A stretch of 39,758 nt of DNA. Source: Treponemataceae bacterium (lineage in GTDB: Bacteria > Spirochaetota > Spirochaetia > Treponematales > Treponemataceae). A program made the translations under genes and the position numbers. Under the pieces are notes generated by a model, which saw nothing but the letters and a program-made list of their open reading frames with translations, had not been told where the DNA came from and searched no databases. The stretch spans positions 1 through 39,758 of the forward strand of contig JAILBN010000003.1 of the NCBI GenBank assembly GCA_024680915.1, written 5' to 3'. Positions 1-8,323 of the stretch are shown here, piece by piece (position 1 is the first letter of the stretch; each line of letters begins with the position of its first letter).

Positions 1-64
1 TTTTACCTGAGTCAATGTGGGCGCTGATACCGATATTTCTCATCTTAGAAATATCAAAGCTCAT
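1..64 (-). CDS. fusA: Elongation factor G, N-terminal 21 residues (partial)
   Basis: The gene runs off the left edge and only its first 21 codons are visible. They read MSFDISKMRNIGISAHIDSG then K, the start of the GTPase domain with the P-loop form AHIDSGK that is diagnostic of the EF-G/EF-2 group. EF-G is a cytoplasmic GTPase that drives ribosome translocation, or ribosome recycling in some paralogues. The start is ATG at 62-64, with GAGAGG about 10 bases upstream on the minus strand. It is divergent from the YhbY gene. Spirochaetes often carry more than one EF-G-like gene and this fragment cannot say which one it is. Confidence 0.85.
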   Translation of the reverse strand, partial: MSFDISKMRNIGISAHIDSGK

Positions 65-241
65 ATTGTTTGTACCTCTCAAATATGGTTTTTGCAAAAA
101 ACTGCAATGATTTCAACATAAAATCAGATTTAGCAAATATAGCGCAAAGAACAAAGAGTTTCAAGAGGGGGGATTTTTTTTGATTCCATGGGTAATTTGG
201 ACATGTTGCACAAACGCTTTTTTACCGCTATTATCACAAAC

Positions 242-544
242 ATGATTGAACTTACAAGCAAACAGCGTAAATTTTTCGAGAAGGAGGCGCATTCTCTTTC
301 TCCTGTTGTCATAGTGGGCGCTGCCGGTGTTTCTGAAGGTGTTATCAAGATGGTGGATGAGACCTTGGGAATTCATGAGCTTATAAAAGTCAAATTCAAC
401 GAATTTAAAGAAGATAAAAGAAAGCTTTCTGAGGTTATCGCTGAGGAGACGAATTGTGTTCTTGTCCGCCTGATAGGTAATGTCGCCATTTTCTATCGGC
501 CGGCCGAGGAAGAGGACAAACGCAGGTACCCGGATATCGCATAA
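242..544 (+). CDS. yhbY: YhbY/CRS1-YhbY (CRM) domain RNA-binding protein
   Basis: A 100-residue protein that is a single CRM domain, the usual length for bacterial YhbY. It starts MIELTSKQRKFFEKEAHSL and carries the family's VVIVGAAGVSEGVIK block near residues 19-33 (GxxG loop of the KH-like fold), ending in the typical YRP segment. YhbY binds pre-50S ribosomal subunits and is thought to help 23S rRNA assembly. The reading frame extends upstream to 188, but the family start is the ATG at 242; no convincing Shine-Dalgarno stands before either start. It is divergent from EF-G, so both neighbours are translation genes. Confidence 0.85.
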   Translation: MIELTSKQRKFFEKEAHSLSPVVIVGAAGVSEGVIKMVDETLGIHELIKVKFNEFKEDKRKLSEVIAEETNCVLVRLIGNVAIFYRPAEEEDKRRYPDIA

Positions 545-655
545 GTCGATAGATTCTCCTTTTTTTCAGCCTTCCATATCTATGTTTTCCCTTTAAGTGA
601 TATTTACTGCATTTTTTTTATTGCCTGTTGTCTTGCTTTCTGCTATTCTGTCGAT

Positions 656-2182
656 ATGAAAAATTCTACACTTGATAATCTTAGATTTATTAACGAGATA
701 GTTAGTAAAGCTGAAATATACGCACATGCTGCCAATGTGCTGAATTATGACATGGAGACGATATGTCCTCCTGATGGAATGGAGAAAGAAGGGGAGGTTA
801 TTTCCTTCCTTGGGAACGAAGCTTTCAAGCTTCTTAAGCAGCCGGATTTTATAAAAGCTGCCGAGGAATTGTATGAAAACCGGGATGAGCTTGAAGAGAC
901 TGACCGTGCGTTGGTAGAAAGCTTTCACCGGGATTACCTGAGGACAAAGAATATAACTCCTGAGATGAACCATGAATTCAGCTTGACTTATAACAAGGCT
1001 TTCATAAATTGGTCAAGAGCAAGGGAGAAGAATGATTTCTCAATCTTTGCCCCCTCCTTGAAGGAAGTCCGTGACGTGGAGCTTAAGAAAATCTCTCTCC
1101 ATGCGGCGCCAGATAAAGTCCCCTACAATAATCTGCTGGATGAATATGAGCGCGGAATGACCACAGAGAAACTTGACGCTGTCTTTGACCGCTGCAAGGA
1201 GCGTTTGATTCCTTTCTTGAGGAAGCTTCAGACATCATCTCTTAGCCAGGGCGGACCCCATTCCATACGTACAGATTTTCTGACAAAGACTGTTACCAAT
1301 GAGCAGCAGAAGAAAATGGCTGAATGGCTTTTGAATCTGTTGGGCTTTTCTTTTGAGAGAGGTAATTTCACCACATCGGAGCATCCCTTCACATCCTCTT
1401 TGGCTAAGGACGATGTCCGTGTGACTACTCATTATTATCCGAATTTGTTTTTGTCCAGCATTTATTCCATCATTCATGAGTGCGGACATGCTCTGTTCGA
1501 GCTGAATCTTCCTGAAGAAGACCACCAGCATCATATAAACGATTTGAAGACTTTGGGACAGCACGAGTCTGTCTCCAGGTTCTATGAGAACGTGATAGGA
1601 AGATCCCGTGCTTTTATAAAGCTTATCTACCCTAAGGTTAAGGAAATTTTCCCTGAGGTTATGAAGGATGTGAGCGAGAAGGAGCTTTATGAGGCCGTTA
1701 ACCTTGTTCATCCTTCTCTTATTCGTACCGAAGCCGATGAATTTACTTATACCTTCCATATTATAATCAGATATGAGATAGAGAAGGCCATCGTTAACGA
1801 CGGGCTTTCTGTTGATGAGCTGCCTGCCTTGTGGAAGAAGAAATATGAGGAATATCTTGGTGTAAAACCACAGAATGACAGGGAGGGCATCCTTCAGGAT
1901 GTCCATTGGACCTCTGGTTTTGGTTATTTCTCCACATATGCTTTGGGGAACATGTACAATGCGATGTATTATAAACGGATGCGATTAGAATTGGATATCG
2001 ATCAGCTTATTTTGGACGGACGTTTTGACGTTATCAACAGCTGGATGAGGGAGTTCGTCTGGAAAAAAGCGAACAGGCTTGCTCCGGCTGATTGGATAAA
2101 GGATATAACTGACCGTGATTTCACACCTGATGATTTCCTTGATTATCTTGAGTCTAAATATTCTGTGCTATATGGAGTATGA
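656..2182 (+). CDS. M32 family metallocarboxypeptidase (carboxypeptidase Taq type)
   Basis: 508 residues, the usual size of M32 carboxypeptidases, which remove C-terminal amino acids from peptides in the cytoplasm using a bound metal. The zinc motif HECGH is at residues 274-278, in the context SIIHECGHALFELNLP. The family segments HESVSRFYENVIGRS (second metal ligand region) and LIRTEADEFTY follow about 30 and 80 residues later. No signal peptide is visible, as expected for the family. It is probably used to recycle peptides. It lies alone between YhbY and a convergent small gene, with a shared terminator downstream at 2281-2318. Confidence 0.93.
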   Translation: MKNSTLDNLRFINEIVSKAEIYAHAANVLNYDMETICPPDGMEKEGEVISFLGNEAFKLLKQPDFIKAAEELYENRDELEETDRALVESFHRDYLRTKNITPEMNHEFSLTYNKAFINWSRAREKNDFSIFAPSLKEVRDVELKKISLHAAPDKVPYNNLLDEYERGMTTEKLDAVFDRCKERLIPFLRKLQTSSLSQGGPHSIRTDFLTKTVTNEQQKKMAEWLLNLLGFSFERGNFTTSEHPFTSSLAKDDVRVTTHYYPNLFLSSIYSIIHECGHALFELNLPEEDHQHHINDLKTLGQHESVSRFYENVIGRSRAFIKLIYPKVKEIFPEVMKDVSEKELYEAVNLVHPSLIRTEADEFTYTFHIIIRYEIEKAIVNDGLSVDELPALWKKKYEEYLGVKPQNDREGILQDVHWTSGFGYFSTYALGNMYNAMYYKRMRLELDIDQLILDGRFDVINSWMREFVWKKANRLAPADWIKDITDRDFTPDDFLDYLESKYSVLYGV

Positions 2183-2280
2183 CCTGCTTGCCGCCGGCGT
2201 AGAATCCTTTAATGCTTCTTGCCCCGGGAAATTTATATCATGAATTGTATACCATGATTAGGTAGGTTTTATGCAAAAAA

Positions 2281-2318
2281 GGGGTTGCCCATCTTTGGAC
2301 GACCCCTTCTTTTTTTTT
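2281..2318. terminator. Bidirectional intrinsic terminator
   Basis: Inverted repeat GGGGTTGCCC...GGACGACCCC with one internal mismatch and a 6-nt loop. It is followed on the plus strand by about ten T with one C near the start, and preceded by six A, which become U on the minus-strand transcript. It sits between the convergent M32 peptidase and the small exported-protein gene. Confidence 0.8.
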
Positions 2319-2336
2319 GATTCCGGATCTTCTTCT

Positions 2337-2786
2337 TCAGTATTGGATACCGAAATAGTACATGTAGAATGTCCATTTGTTCGTATTTGCTGAGTAATGG
2401 CAGAGCACAAGCCATCCTTCCGGAACGAATCCTGTCTCTTCCTCAATGGACCTGGCTATTGTATAAGCGTATACATCATTGTCTTCGACATAGCCCCAGG
2501 CTTCTATATAACCTGCAAGATTGTCGATGACATATTTGTCCTCTTCGTCCATATTTTCTGGGGTTACGTTGTAGAAGCTGTCAGGCTCCTGCCCAAGGCA
2601 TTCCGTTGAGAAATCGTGCCAAGTCTGGATGTTGCTGGCGATTGATTTGAAATTGTCTTCTGTTGTTGATGCTATCCATTCTCCTGCTACAACGATTTCA
2701 TCAAAATTCTGATCATAAGCGAAAAGACCCAAAAAACATAGCGAAACTATTAAAAGCATTGCTGCCAATTTACGTATTGTTCTCAT
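2337..2786 (-). CDS. Small exported protein of unknown function
   Basis: 149 residues with a clear N-terminal signal peptide: Arg/Lys at 2-6, hydrophobic core AAMLLIVSLCFLGLF, probable cleavage after FAYD or just before. The mature part is acidic and aromatic-rich (many D, E, Y, W), with no cysteine pair and no motif I recognise. The start ATG follows GAGAGG at good spacing on the minus strand. It is transcribed alone, towards the shared terminator. Probably periplasmic or surface-located; no function can be assigned. Confidence 0.7.
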   Translation of the reverse strand: MRTIRKLAAMLLIVSLCFLGLFAYDQNFDEIVVAGEWIASTTEDNFKSIASNIQTWHDFSTECLGQEPDSFYNVTPENMDEEDKYVIDNLAGYIEAWGYVEDNDVYAYTIARSIEEETGFVPEGWLVLCHYSANTNKWTFYMYYFGIQY

Positions 2787-3004
2787 AAAAAACCTCTCAC
2801 AAAAACTAAAAAAACAATGCAGGAAAAAGTTTCATTTTCCTGTATTCCTTAGTAATCTAAAAAAAAGCAGATTACGAACAACCATCTTCAAGATAGAGAA
2901 TAACACATCTGCATTAATAAAACAATATTATGAGGAAAAAAGTGGTGAAACTTGATTTGATTTATATTCTTGCGCAATAAAAGAATTAGTTGTAGTATTA
3001 TATA

Positions 3005-3823
3005 ATGCTATTGTGGAGAATTAGTCTTTATTCAACGTTGTTGCTGACTCTTATCAGCATCCCCTTCGTCGGGTTTGACTCCGCCGCAAAGATATTGACT
3101 GTCGGAGGCATTCTTATAGGTATCTATCTGGCTGTTTCTGTACTTCTATGGTCGCTTCTTGCTCTTATCTGCTGGACTATTCCTCTTAACAAGGAATACG
3201 AGAGACCTTCGAAAGGTTATTACAAGGTATTCAACGCAGGTTATTCCTATTTGTGCAGACTCGCAGGTGCCCGTATTCATGTGTCAGGTCTTGAGAAAGT
3301 TCCTTTGGACAAGCCCTTCCTTTTTGTTTCCAACCATCGCTCGAAATTCGACAACATGGTTGAGAGTGTGGTGCTTAAAAAGAACGTCATAGCTTTCATA
3401 ACAAAACCTGAGAACTTTAAGATTCCCATCGGCCGCCATTACATGAAAAGAAGCTGTTATCTTCCTATAGATAGGGATAATCCCAGGGTCGCGCTGGAGA
3501 CTATTGTAAAGGCCTCTGAAATGGTTAAGAACGGGATTTGCTCAGTTGGAGTTTTCCCGGAGGGAACCAGAGGGGATGGAACTTCCTTGCTGGAATTCAG
3601 ACCGGGTTGTTTCAAAATTGCTGTGAAGGCAAAATGTCCTGTTGTCGTGGGAACGATAAGAGGAACGGAAATGCTTCATAAACGCTTCCCTTTCAGACGT
3701 ACTGATGTATATTTTGATATTGTAAAAGTTCTGTCCGAGGAGGACATAAGTAATATGAAAACCGTTCAGATCGCGGCTGACGTGAAGAGCCTTATGGAAG
3801 CTTCTCTGGCCAAGGCTGTCTGA
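3005..3823 (+). CDS. plsC: 1-acyl-sn-glycerol-3-phosphate acyltransferase (PlsC family)
   Basis: 272 residues. Two hydrophobic stretches at the N-terminus (about residues 8-24 and 30-60) anchor it in the inner membrane. The acyltransferase motif NHRSKFD (catalytic H111 and D116 of HX4D) is followed by FPEGTR at 184-189, which contacts the glycerophosphate. It adds the second acyl chain to lysophosphatidic acid to make phosphatidic acid. The next gene encodes a diacylglycerol-kinase-type enzyme, which fits phospholipid metabolism. The ATG overlaps a TATAAT-like sequence and lacks a Shine-Dalgarno, so the true start is uncertain and may be further in. Confidence 0.88.
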   Translation: MLLWRISLYSTLLLTLISIPFVGFDSAAKILTVGGILIGIYLAVSVLLWSLLALICWTIPLNKEYERPSKGYYKVFNAGYSYLCRLAGARIHVSGLEKVPLDKPFLFVSNHRSKFDNMVESVVLKKNVIAFITKPENFKIPIGRHYMKRSCYLPIDRDNPRVALETIVKASEMVKNGICSVGVFPEGTRGDGTSLLEFRPGCFKIAVKAKCPVVVGTIRGTEMLHKRFPFRRTDVYFDIVKVLSEEDISNMKTVQIAADVKSLMEASLAKAV

Positions 3824-3916
3824 TAGGGAAACGGATTGTGGCTGAGTTCCTGAGAGTCTTCTTTCGGGTTCTTCTTGGAAATGCTGCTTTCCGTGATTAT
3901 AAAAAGGAGAATAACT

Positions 3917-4783
3917 ATGACCTATGTATTATTTAATCCCCTTGCTGATAATAAACAGGGGCAGTCTAATTCCCAGAAGCTCAAAGAGCTGCTTGCCGGA
4001 AAAAATCCAGAGTTCCTCGATATCACCACGAAAAAAGATTATCCTGAGTTTATAAACGGCTTGACGGCAGAGGATGAAGTCGTCATCGCTGGTGGTGACG
4101 GAACTTTGAACCGCTTTGCTAATGCTTTTTACGATGCTGGTATAAGCTTTGAGACCCTGGCTCCTCAGATCCTTTATTATCCATGTGGTTCTGGCAATGA
4201 CTTCATGCGTGATGTCCAGGATTTCGCCGTCAACGGAATCGTCGCAGTGAAGGATTTCCTTAAGGATCTGCCAAAAGTAACTGTAAATGGAAAAACAAGC
4301 CGCTTTATAAACGGTATTGGATACGGAATTGAAGGTTACTGCTGTGAAGTTGGTGATGAATTAAGGAAAAAGAGCGACAAGCCTGTTAATTACGCAGGAA
4401 TCGCTATAAAAGGTGTTCTGTTCCATTTCAAGCCGAGAAACGCAAAAATCACTATTGACGGCAATACTTATATGTACAAGAAAGTTTGGCTGGCTCCGTC
4501 GATGAACGGCTGTTATATGGGCGGTGGAATGAAGATTGCGCCGGAGCAGGAGCGGACAGGAAAGGACAGAAAACTTTCTTGCGTTGTATGGTTCGGTTCT
4601 GGCAGGCTTAGAACACTCATGGTTTTCCCCAGTATTTTCAAGGGAGAGCATGTAACTCACAAAAATATGATTGCGATTCACGAGGGAAAGACAATCACAG
4701 TGGAATTTGATAAGCCCTGTGCCTTGCAGATAGATGGCGAGACTGTGCTTAATGTAAGCTCGTATACCGCAGAACTTAAGTAA
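3917..4783 (+). CDS. Diacylglycerol kinase-type lipid kinase (DagK/YegS/LCB5 family)
   Basis: 288 residues. GGDGTLN (residues 59-65) is the nucleotide-binding signature of the DAGK catalytic domain, and PCGSGNDFMRD (90-99) is the second conserved loop. The C-terminal part is the beta-sandwich with the closing VEFDKPCALQIDGE block. It phosphorylates a lipid alcohol, diacylglycerol or a related lipid, at the membrane surface. I chose the ATG at 3917 because AAGGAG lies just upstream; the frame is open from 3875. It lies 93 bases after plsC on the same strand, so the two could be co-transcribed. Confidence 0.88.
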   Translation: MTYVLFNPLADNKQGQSNSQKLKELLAGKNPEFLDITTKKDYPEFINGLTAEDEVVIAGGDGTLNRFANAFYDAGISFETLAPQILYYPCGSGNDFMRDVQDFAVNGIVAVKDFLKDLPKVTVNGKTSRFINGIGYGIEGYCCEVGDELRKKSDKPVNYAGIAIKGVLFHFKPRNAKITIDGNTYMYKKVWLAPSMNGCYMGGGMKIAPEQERTGKDRKLSCVVWFGSGRLRTLMVFPSIFKGEHVTHKNMIAIHEGKTITVEFDKPCALQIDGETVLNVSSYTAELK

Positions 4784-4803
4784 TACGTGTAGTTTGGAAA
4801 AAA

Positions 4804-4822
4804 AATGCCGGATATACGGCAT
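4804..4822 (+). other. Short hairpin after the lipid kinase gene
   Basis: Inverted repeat ATGCCG-loop-CGGCAT with a 6-nt loop, preceded by eight A. No T-run follows on the plus strand. On the minus strand the A-run would become a U-tract, so it resembles a terminator for minus-strand transcripts rather than for the gene before it. Confidence 0.4.
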
Positions 4823-4849
4823 GTGCTGGATTTCTGATACATGTTTTTA

Positions 4850-4953
4850 CAACGAATAGCTGCATAGCCAGCAGAGTTCCCTGCAAGCCAGTATTGAAGC
4901 ACGAAGTGCTGAACTGACTGAGCTTGTAGGGGTGTTGTCGAAAGCAGCTGTTG
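4850..4953 (+). ncRNA. Possible structured leader upstream of pta
   Basis: A 220-nt gap before pta can fold as a branched structure. CAAC (4850-4853) pairs with GTTG (4950-4953) and AGCTGC (4858-4863) with GCAGCT (4944-4949), with GAAT bulged between them. Inside are a hairpin GCAG/CTGC (4871-4884) and another with CAGT/ACTG and AGCAC/GTGCT arms (4889-4916). This was read by eye and not energy-scored. It matches no riboswitch family I recognise. Confidence 0.3.
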
Positions 4954-5005
4954 GAAAAAAAATATGAACCAGATATTGAATTTGTTAGTATATAAGGAGA
5001 TAAAA

Positions 5006-6037
5006 ATGGCTTTTATTGATAATTTGCTTGATAAAGCAAAAAAAGCAGGAAAGACAATCGTTCTGTGCGAAGGTGAGGATAAACGTGTAGTTGAGGCTGC
5101 CTCAAAAATCGTTAAGGAAGGAATAGCAAAAATCATCCTGGTAGGAACAGAGGAAGAGTGCAAGAAGGTAGCTCCTGGTGTTGACCTCTCCGGTATAAAG
5201 CTGGTAGACCCTGCCACAAGCAGTGATGCTGACAAATATGCAGAGCTTCTTTTCAAGGCTCGTGAGGGAAAAATCAACAAGAAGACCGGTGCGCCTGAAT
5301 ATGCTGACGTGGCTGCCGCAAAGGCTTATATCCAGAAGGACCGCACAATGTTCGGTGCTCTTATGCTTAAAGCCGGCGATGCTGACGGTTTCGTTTCCGG
5401 TGCCTGCCATTCTACCGCAAATACAATCCGTCCGGGACTTCAGGTAATCAAGACAGCTCCTGGAATCAAGACAGTTTCCTCCTGCTTCATCATGGTCGCA
5501 CCGGATGGTGGAAACAAGTATGTCCCAGAGGGAGTCACTCTTTTTGCTGACTGTGCCCTTAACATTCAGCCTACTGCAGAGGAGCTTTGTGATATAGCAG
5601 CTGCTACAGCTGAGACAGCGTCAAAAATCGGTGGAATCGAACCCCGTCTTGCCTTCCTTTCCTTCTCTACAAAGGGCAGTGGAAATGATGACAAATATGG
5701 TCAGACAGTTCCTAAGATGCAGAAGGCTCTTGAGCTTACGAAAGCAGCCCATCCTGAGCTCACAGTGGACGGCGAATTCCAGTTTGATGCAGCCGTTGCT
5801 CCTGAGGTAGGAGAGCTTAAGGCTCCGGGAAGCAAGGTTGCCGGTCATGCCAATGTTTTCCTTTTCCCTGGAATCAATGCCGGAAATATCGGCTACAAAA
5901 TCTGCCAGAGGATGGGCGGTTGGATGGCTATCGGACCTGTCTGCCAGGGCTTCGCAAAGCCTCTTAACGATCTGAGCCGTGGCTGTAACGTAGAGGATAT
6001 CGTTGCCACAGTAGCTGTAACCGCACTTCAGGCATAA
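5006..6037 (+). CDS. pta: Phosphate acetyltransferase
   Basis: 343 residues, the length of the short (PTA/PTB-domain-only) Pta type. It converts acetyl-CoA and phosphate to acetyl phosphate in the cytoplasm and with acetate kinase gives ATP and acetate. Family blocks seen: IVLCEGEDKRVVEAA near the start, DGFVSGACHSTANTIRPGLQ in the middle, then LSFSTKGSGNDDKY and a VFLFPGINAGNIGYKICQR block near the end. The start is ATG 5006 behind AAGGAG, not the upstream in-frame ATG at 4964. No acetate kinase gene is next to it. It is followed by a strong terminator, so it is a single-gene unit. Confidence 0.95.
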   Translation: MAFIDNLLDKAKKAGKTIVLCEGEDKRVVEAASKIVKEGIAKIILVGTEEECKKVAPGVDLSGIKLVDPATSSDADKYAELLFKAREGKINKKTGAPEYADVAAAKAYIQKDRTMFGALMLKAGDADGFVSGACHSTANTIRPGLQVIKTAPGIKTVSSCFIMVAPDGGNKYVPEGVTLFADCALNIQPTAEELCDIAAATAETASKIGGIEPRLAFLSFSTKGSGNDDKYGQTVPKMQKALELTKAAHPELTVDGEFQFDAAVAPEVGELKAPGSKVAGHANVFLFPGINAGNIGYKICQRMGGWMAIGPVCQGFAKPLNDLSRGCNVEDIVATVAVTALQA

Positions 6038-6060
6038 GACGGGTTTACTCCATTGTACAA

Positions 6061-6102
6061 AAGCTCATGCACATAAGTTCCTTGTGCATGAGCTTTTTTT
6101 TT
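6061..6102 (+). terminator. Intrinsic terminator of pta
   Basis: Perfect 13-bp stem AAGCTCATGCACA / TGTGCATGAGCTT with a 9-nt loop, running into a tract of nine T. One of the clearest terminators in the window. Confidence 0.95.
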
Positions 6103-6173
6103 GGTATTCTTTATTTCCCGGAAAAAAGAATCGGACTTCCCCTTGGGGTTTAAGAGTTTTTTAGGAGATATTT

Positions 6174-7526
6174 ATGCTTCAGATGAAATGGATTGTGCTG
6201 ATACTTGCCGTGGTCATGTATCTGTTCGTAATACTTTTTCAAGAAAAAAAAGTATGGTTCACTACGGCTGCCGCCCTTATAGTTATTGCCCTGGGTATAA
6301 TTCTGCCTGATGCGATTTTTCCCCTGCCCGATGCAGTGAAATCCGCTGGAGGAGCCTCCTCCCGGCTTTATTCCCTCTGGCACACCACCGGAGAGATAAT
6401 CAACTGGAACGTTATAATGATTTACTTGGGCAGTATGGTCATCGCCGCCCTCTTCATTTACTCCAAGGTTCCGGCCAGGATTGCCGATGCCATCGTAAAC
6501 TCAAGCAGGAACACAGGCCTTGCCATGATCGCCATACTTGCCATGACAGGCATCATATCCATTTTCGTGGAGAATGTGGCCACCGTTCTTGTTATGGCCC
6601 CTATAGCTCTGGCTCTCTGTAAGAAAATAAAGATGAATCCTACCAACTTCATGATAGGTCTTGCTGTCATGTCGAATCTGGAAGGGACTGCAACCTTGGT
6701 CGGTGACCCGCCCTCAATGATTTTCGCCGCCTACGCTAATTATAATTTCAATGACTTCTTTTTCTATAACGGGAAATTCTCTATATTCTGGATTATACAG
6801 ACAGGACTTGTAACTGGTTGTATCTTCTTTTATTTCTATTTCGCCCGGAAAGCCAAGGCAAAAATCGATGTGGAGAAAACCCAGGTTATATCCTGGTTCC
6901 CCTTCGTACTTCTTATCACGATGATTCTAGGTCTTGCGGGAGCTTCCTTCCTTCCCTTCGAATGGCCCTATCTCAGCGGCTTGTATGTGCTGACCCTGGG
7001 TCTTATCGGAGTCGCCTGGTACTGGGGCAAACAGAAAAAAACAAAGCAGGAAGTCCTTACCTTGGTCAAGGAGCTGGACTGGGAGACGATTTTCTTTCTC
7101 TTCGGTATTTTCATCGTCGTCGGGGCCATTCAGGAAGTAGGACTTCTCATGGATTTCGCCAGCTTCCTTTCCGGAGTCACTGGTGGTTCTGAGTTTGCGG
7201 CTTTCGTGATAATCCTCGTGGTCTCAATCGTGATAAGCGGCTTTGTGGACAATGTTCCTTACATAATTGCCATGCTGCCTGTTGCTGGCGGTATGGCCGA
7301 GAATATGGGTATCAACAAGGAGCTCCTTATGTTCGCCCTGCTTGTGGGAAGCTGCTTGGGTGGCAACCTTACCCCCTTCGGGGCCAGTGCCAACGTTGTC
7401 TCTATGGGTATAGTAAAGAAAGAGGGATATCCTCTGAAATTCTCAGGCTGGCTTAAGGTCGGCGGAGTCTTTACAGTGCTGACCACGGCAGCCGCAGCCT
7501 GTGTACTTTGGCTTATCTGGGCATAA
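6174..7526 (+). CDS. ArsB/CitM/SLC13-type inner-membrane permease
   Basis: 450 residues with about 11-12 hydrophobic membrane segments and no signal peptide. The motif TATLVGDPPSMI near residue 180 is the GDPP loop of the ion transporter superfamily (ArsB, CitM, NhaD). A second inverted-repeat-like half has GFVDNVPYIIAMLP and GGNLTPFGASANVV near the C-terminus. These match uncharacterised 'SLC13 family permease' proteins that move carboxylates, arsenite or sodium. The substrate cannot be set from sequence and no arsenic genes are nearby. The start follows TAGGAG at good spacing. Confidence 0.85.
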   Translation: MLQMKWIVLILAVVMYLFVILFQEKKVWFTTAAALIVIALGIILPDAIFPLPDAVKSAGGASSRLYSLWHTTGEIINWNVIMIYLGSMVIAALFIYSKVPARIADAIVNSSRNTGLAMIAILAMTGIISIFVENVATVLVMAPIALALCKKIKMNPTNFMIGLAVMSNLEGTATLVGDPPSMIFAAYANYNFNDFFFYNGKFSIFWIIQTGLVTGCIFFYFYFARKAKAKIDVEKTQVISWFPFVLLITMILGLAGASFLPFEWPYLSGLYVLTLGLIGVAWYWGKQKKTKQEVLTLVKELDWETIFFLFGIFIVVGAIQEVGLLMDFASFLSGVTGGSEFAAFVIILVVSIVISGFVDNVPYIIAMLPVAGGMAENMGINKELLMFALLVGSCLGGNLTPFGASANVVSMGIVKKEGYPLKFSGWLKVGGVFTVLTTAAAACVLWLIWA

Positions 7527-7541
7527 AAGCTTAAAACAGGG

Positions 7542-7700
7542 GTGCGTCAGCGAGCTGGCGCCGGGCTTTCCTGGCTTAGCTCGAAACTGCGCGCTTCGTG
7601 CGTGTATCCGTGCGCAGGGACCTGCGCCAAAACTGCTGAGTTCTGCGTCAGTAAAACCCGGTAAGCTCGGGCGACGAGAAAGACGCACGAAAGCCAGCTC
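7542..7700. other. GC-rich intergenic region with overlapping inverted repeats
   Basis: Between two convergent genes. GTGCGTC (7542-7548) can pair with GACGCAC (7682-7688), and GAGCTGGC (7552-7559) with GCCAGCTC (7693-7700). These pairings cross, as in a pseudoknot, or are alternatives. Local hairpins: CGAGCT/AGCTCG enclosing GCCGGG/CCTGGC (7551-7583), and GCGCAG-GGAC-CTGCGC (7612-7627). The GCGCAG arm can also pair with CTGCGC at 7587-7592. No T-tract follows, so it is not a plain terminator. Confidence 0.45.
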
Positions 7701-8270
7701 CTACAATCCCTCGCCCAGATATCTTTTCCTTAGATAAAATGCCAGGGCGCAACCCATAAGAGCATGGGTGAAGTCCTCGTTACCGTATTTCTTTATAACC
7801 TCATCTATGGGCATGCTGAAAAAGTTGAGAACCTCGTCCTCGTCCAGATGCTGTTGGTTAGTCTGAATCAGGTCCTCTGCAAGAAAAATGTGGACATGAT
7901 TCTCGAATAAGGCTGGATTTGGGCTTATGGTACCGAGCTTCGTAAGCTTCCCGACCCTGAAGCCGGTCTCTTCCTCCAGCTCCCTGCGGGCAGCGGCTTC
8001 CGGGGCTTCTCCTGCATTTGATACACCACCGGGAAACTCGATAGTAAGACGCTGCTCTGAATGCCGCCATTGCTTAACAAGAATGAAATTCCCGTCTTTT
8101 TCGGGAATCGTCATTATCCAGTCACGCGCCTTCATGGATATGTAATCGCCCTCAATGCCTGTGGGCGAAATCTCGTGCAGGGAGAATATGTCGCAGACTG
8201 GTGTCTGTAGCAAAAGCTTTGAATCAGTTTTTTTCCACATTAGTTTTTTATCGATATTCTTGTCTTCCAT
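7701..8270 (-). CDS. NUDIX hydrolase (ADP-ribose pyrophosphatase-like)
   Basis: 189 residues. The complete Nudix box runs from GGVSNAGEAPEAAARRELEE into ETGF (about residues 80-103), giving the magnesium-binding REXXEE core. After it comes SPNPALFENHVHIF, typical of the ADP-ribose/sugar-nucleotide pyrophosphatase subgroup. It hydrolyses a nucleoside diphosphate linked to another moiety; ADP-ribose is the likeliest substrate. The start ATG follows AAGGG, a weak site. The last codons touch the inverted repeats at 7693-7700. It is on the same strand as the CapA-like gene upstream, 53 bases away. Confidence 0.9.
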   Translation of the reverse strand: MEDKNIDKKLMWKKTDSKLLLQTPVCDIFSLHEISPTGIEGDYISMKARDWIMTIPEKDGNFILVKQWRHSEQRLTIEFPGGVSNAGEAPEAAARRELEEETGFRVGKLTKLGTISPNPALFENHVHIFLAEDLIQTNQQHLDEDEVLNFFSMPIDEVIKKYGNEDFTHALMGCALAFYLRKRYLGEGL

Positions 8271-8323
8271 ACCCTTATTTTATCGCCAAGGAGAGGGAGG
8301 GGCAAGTTCTTTTGTTTCGTGGA

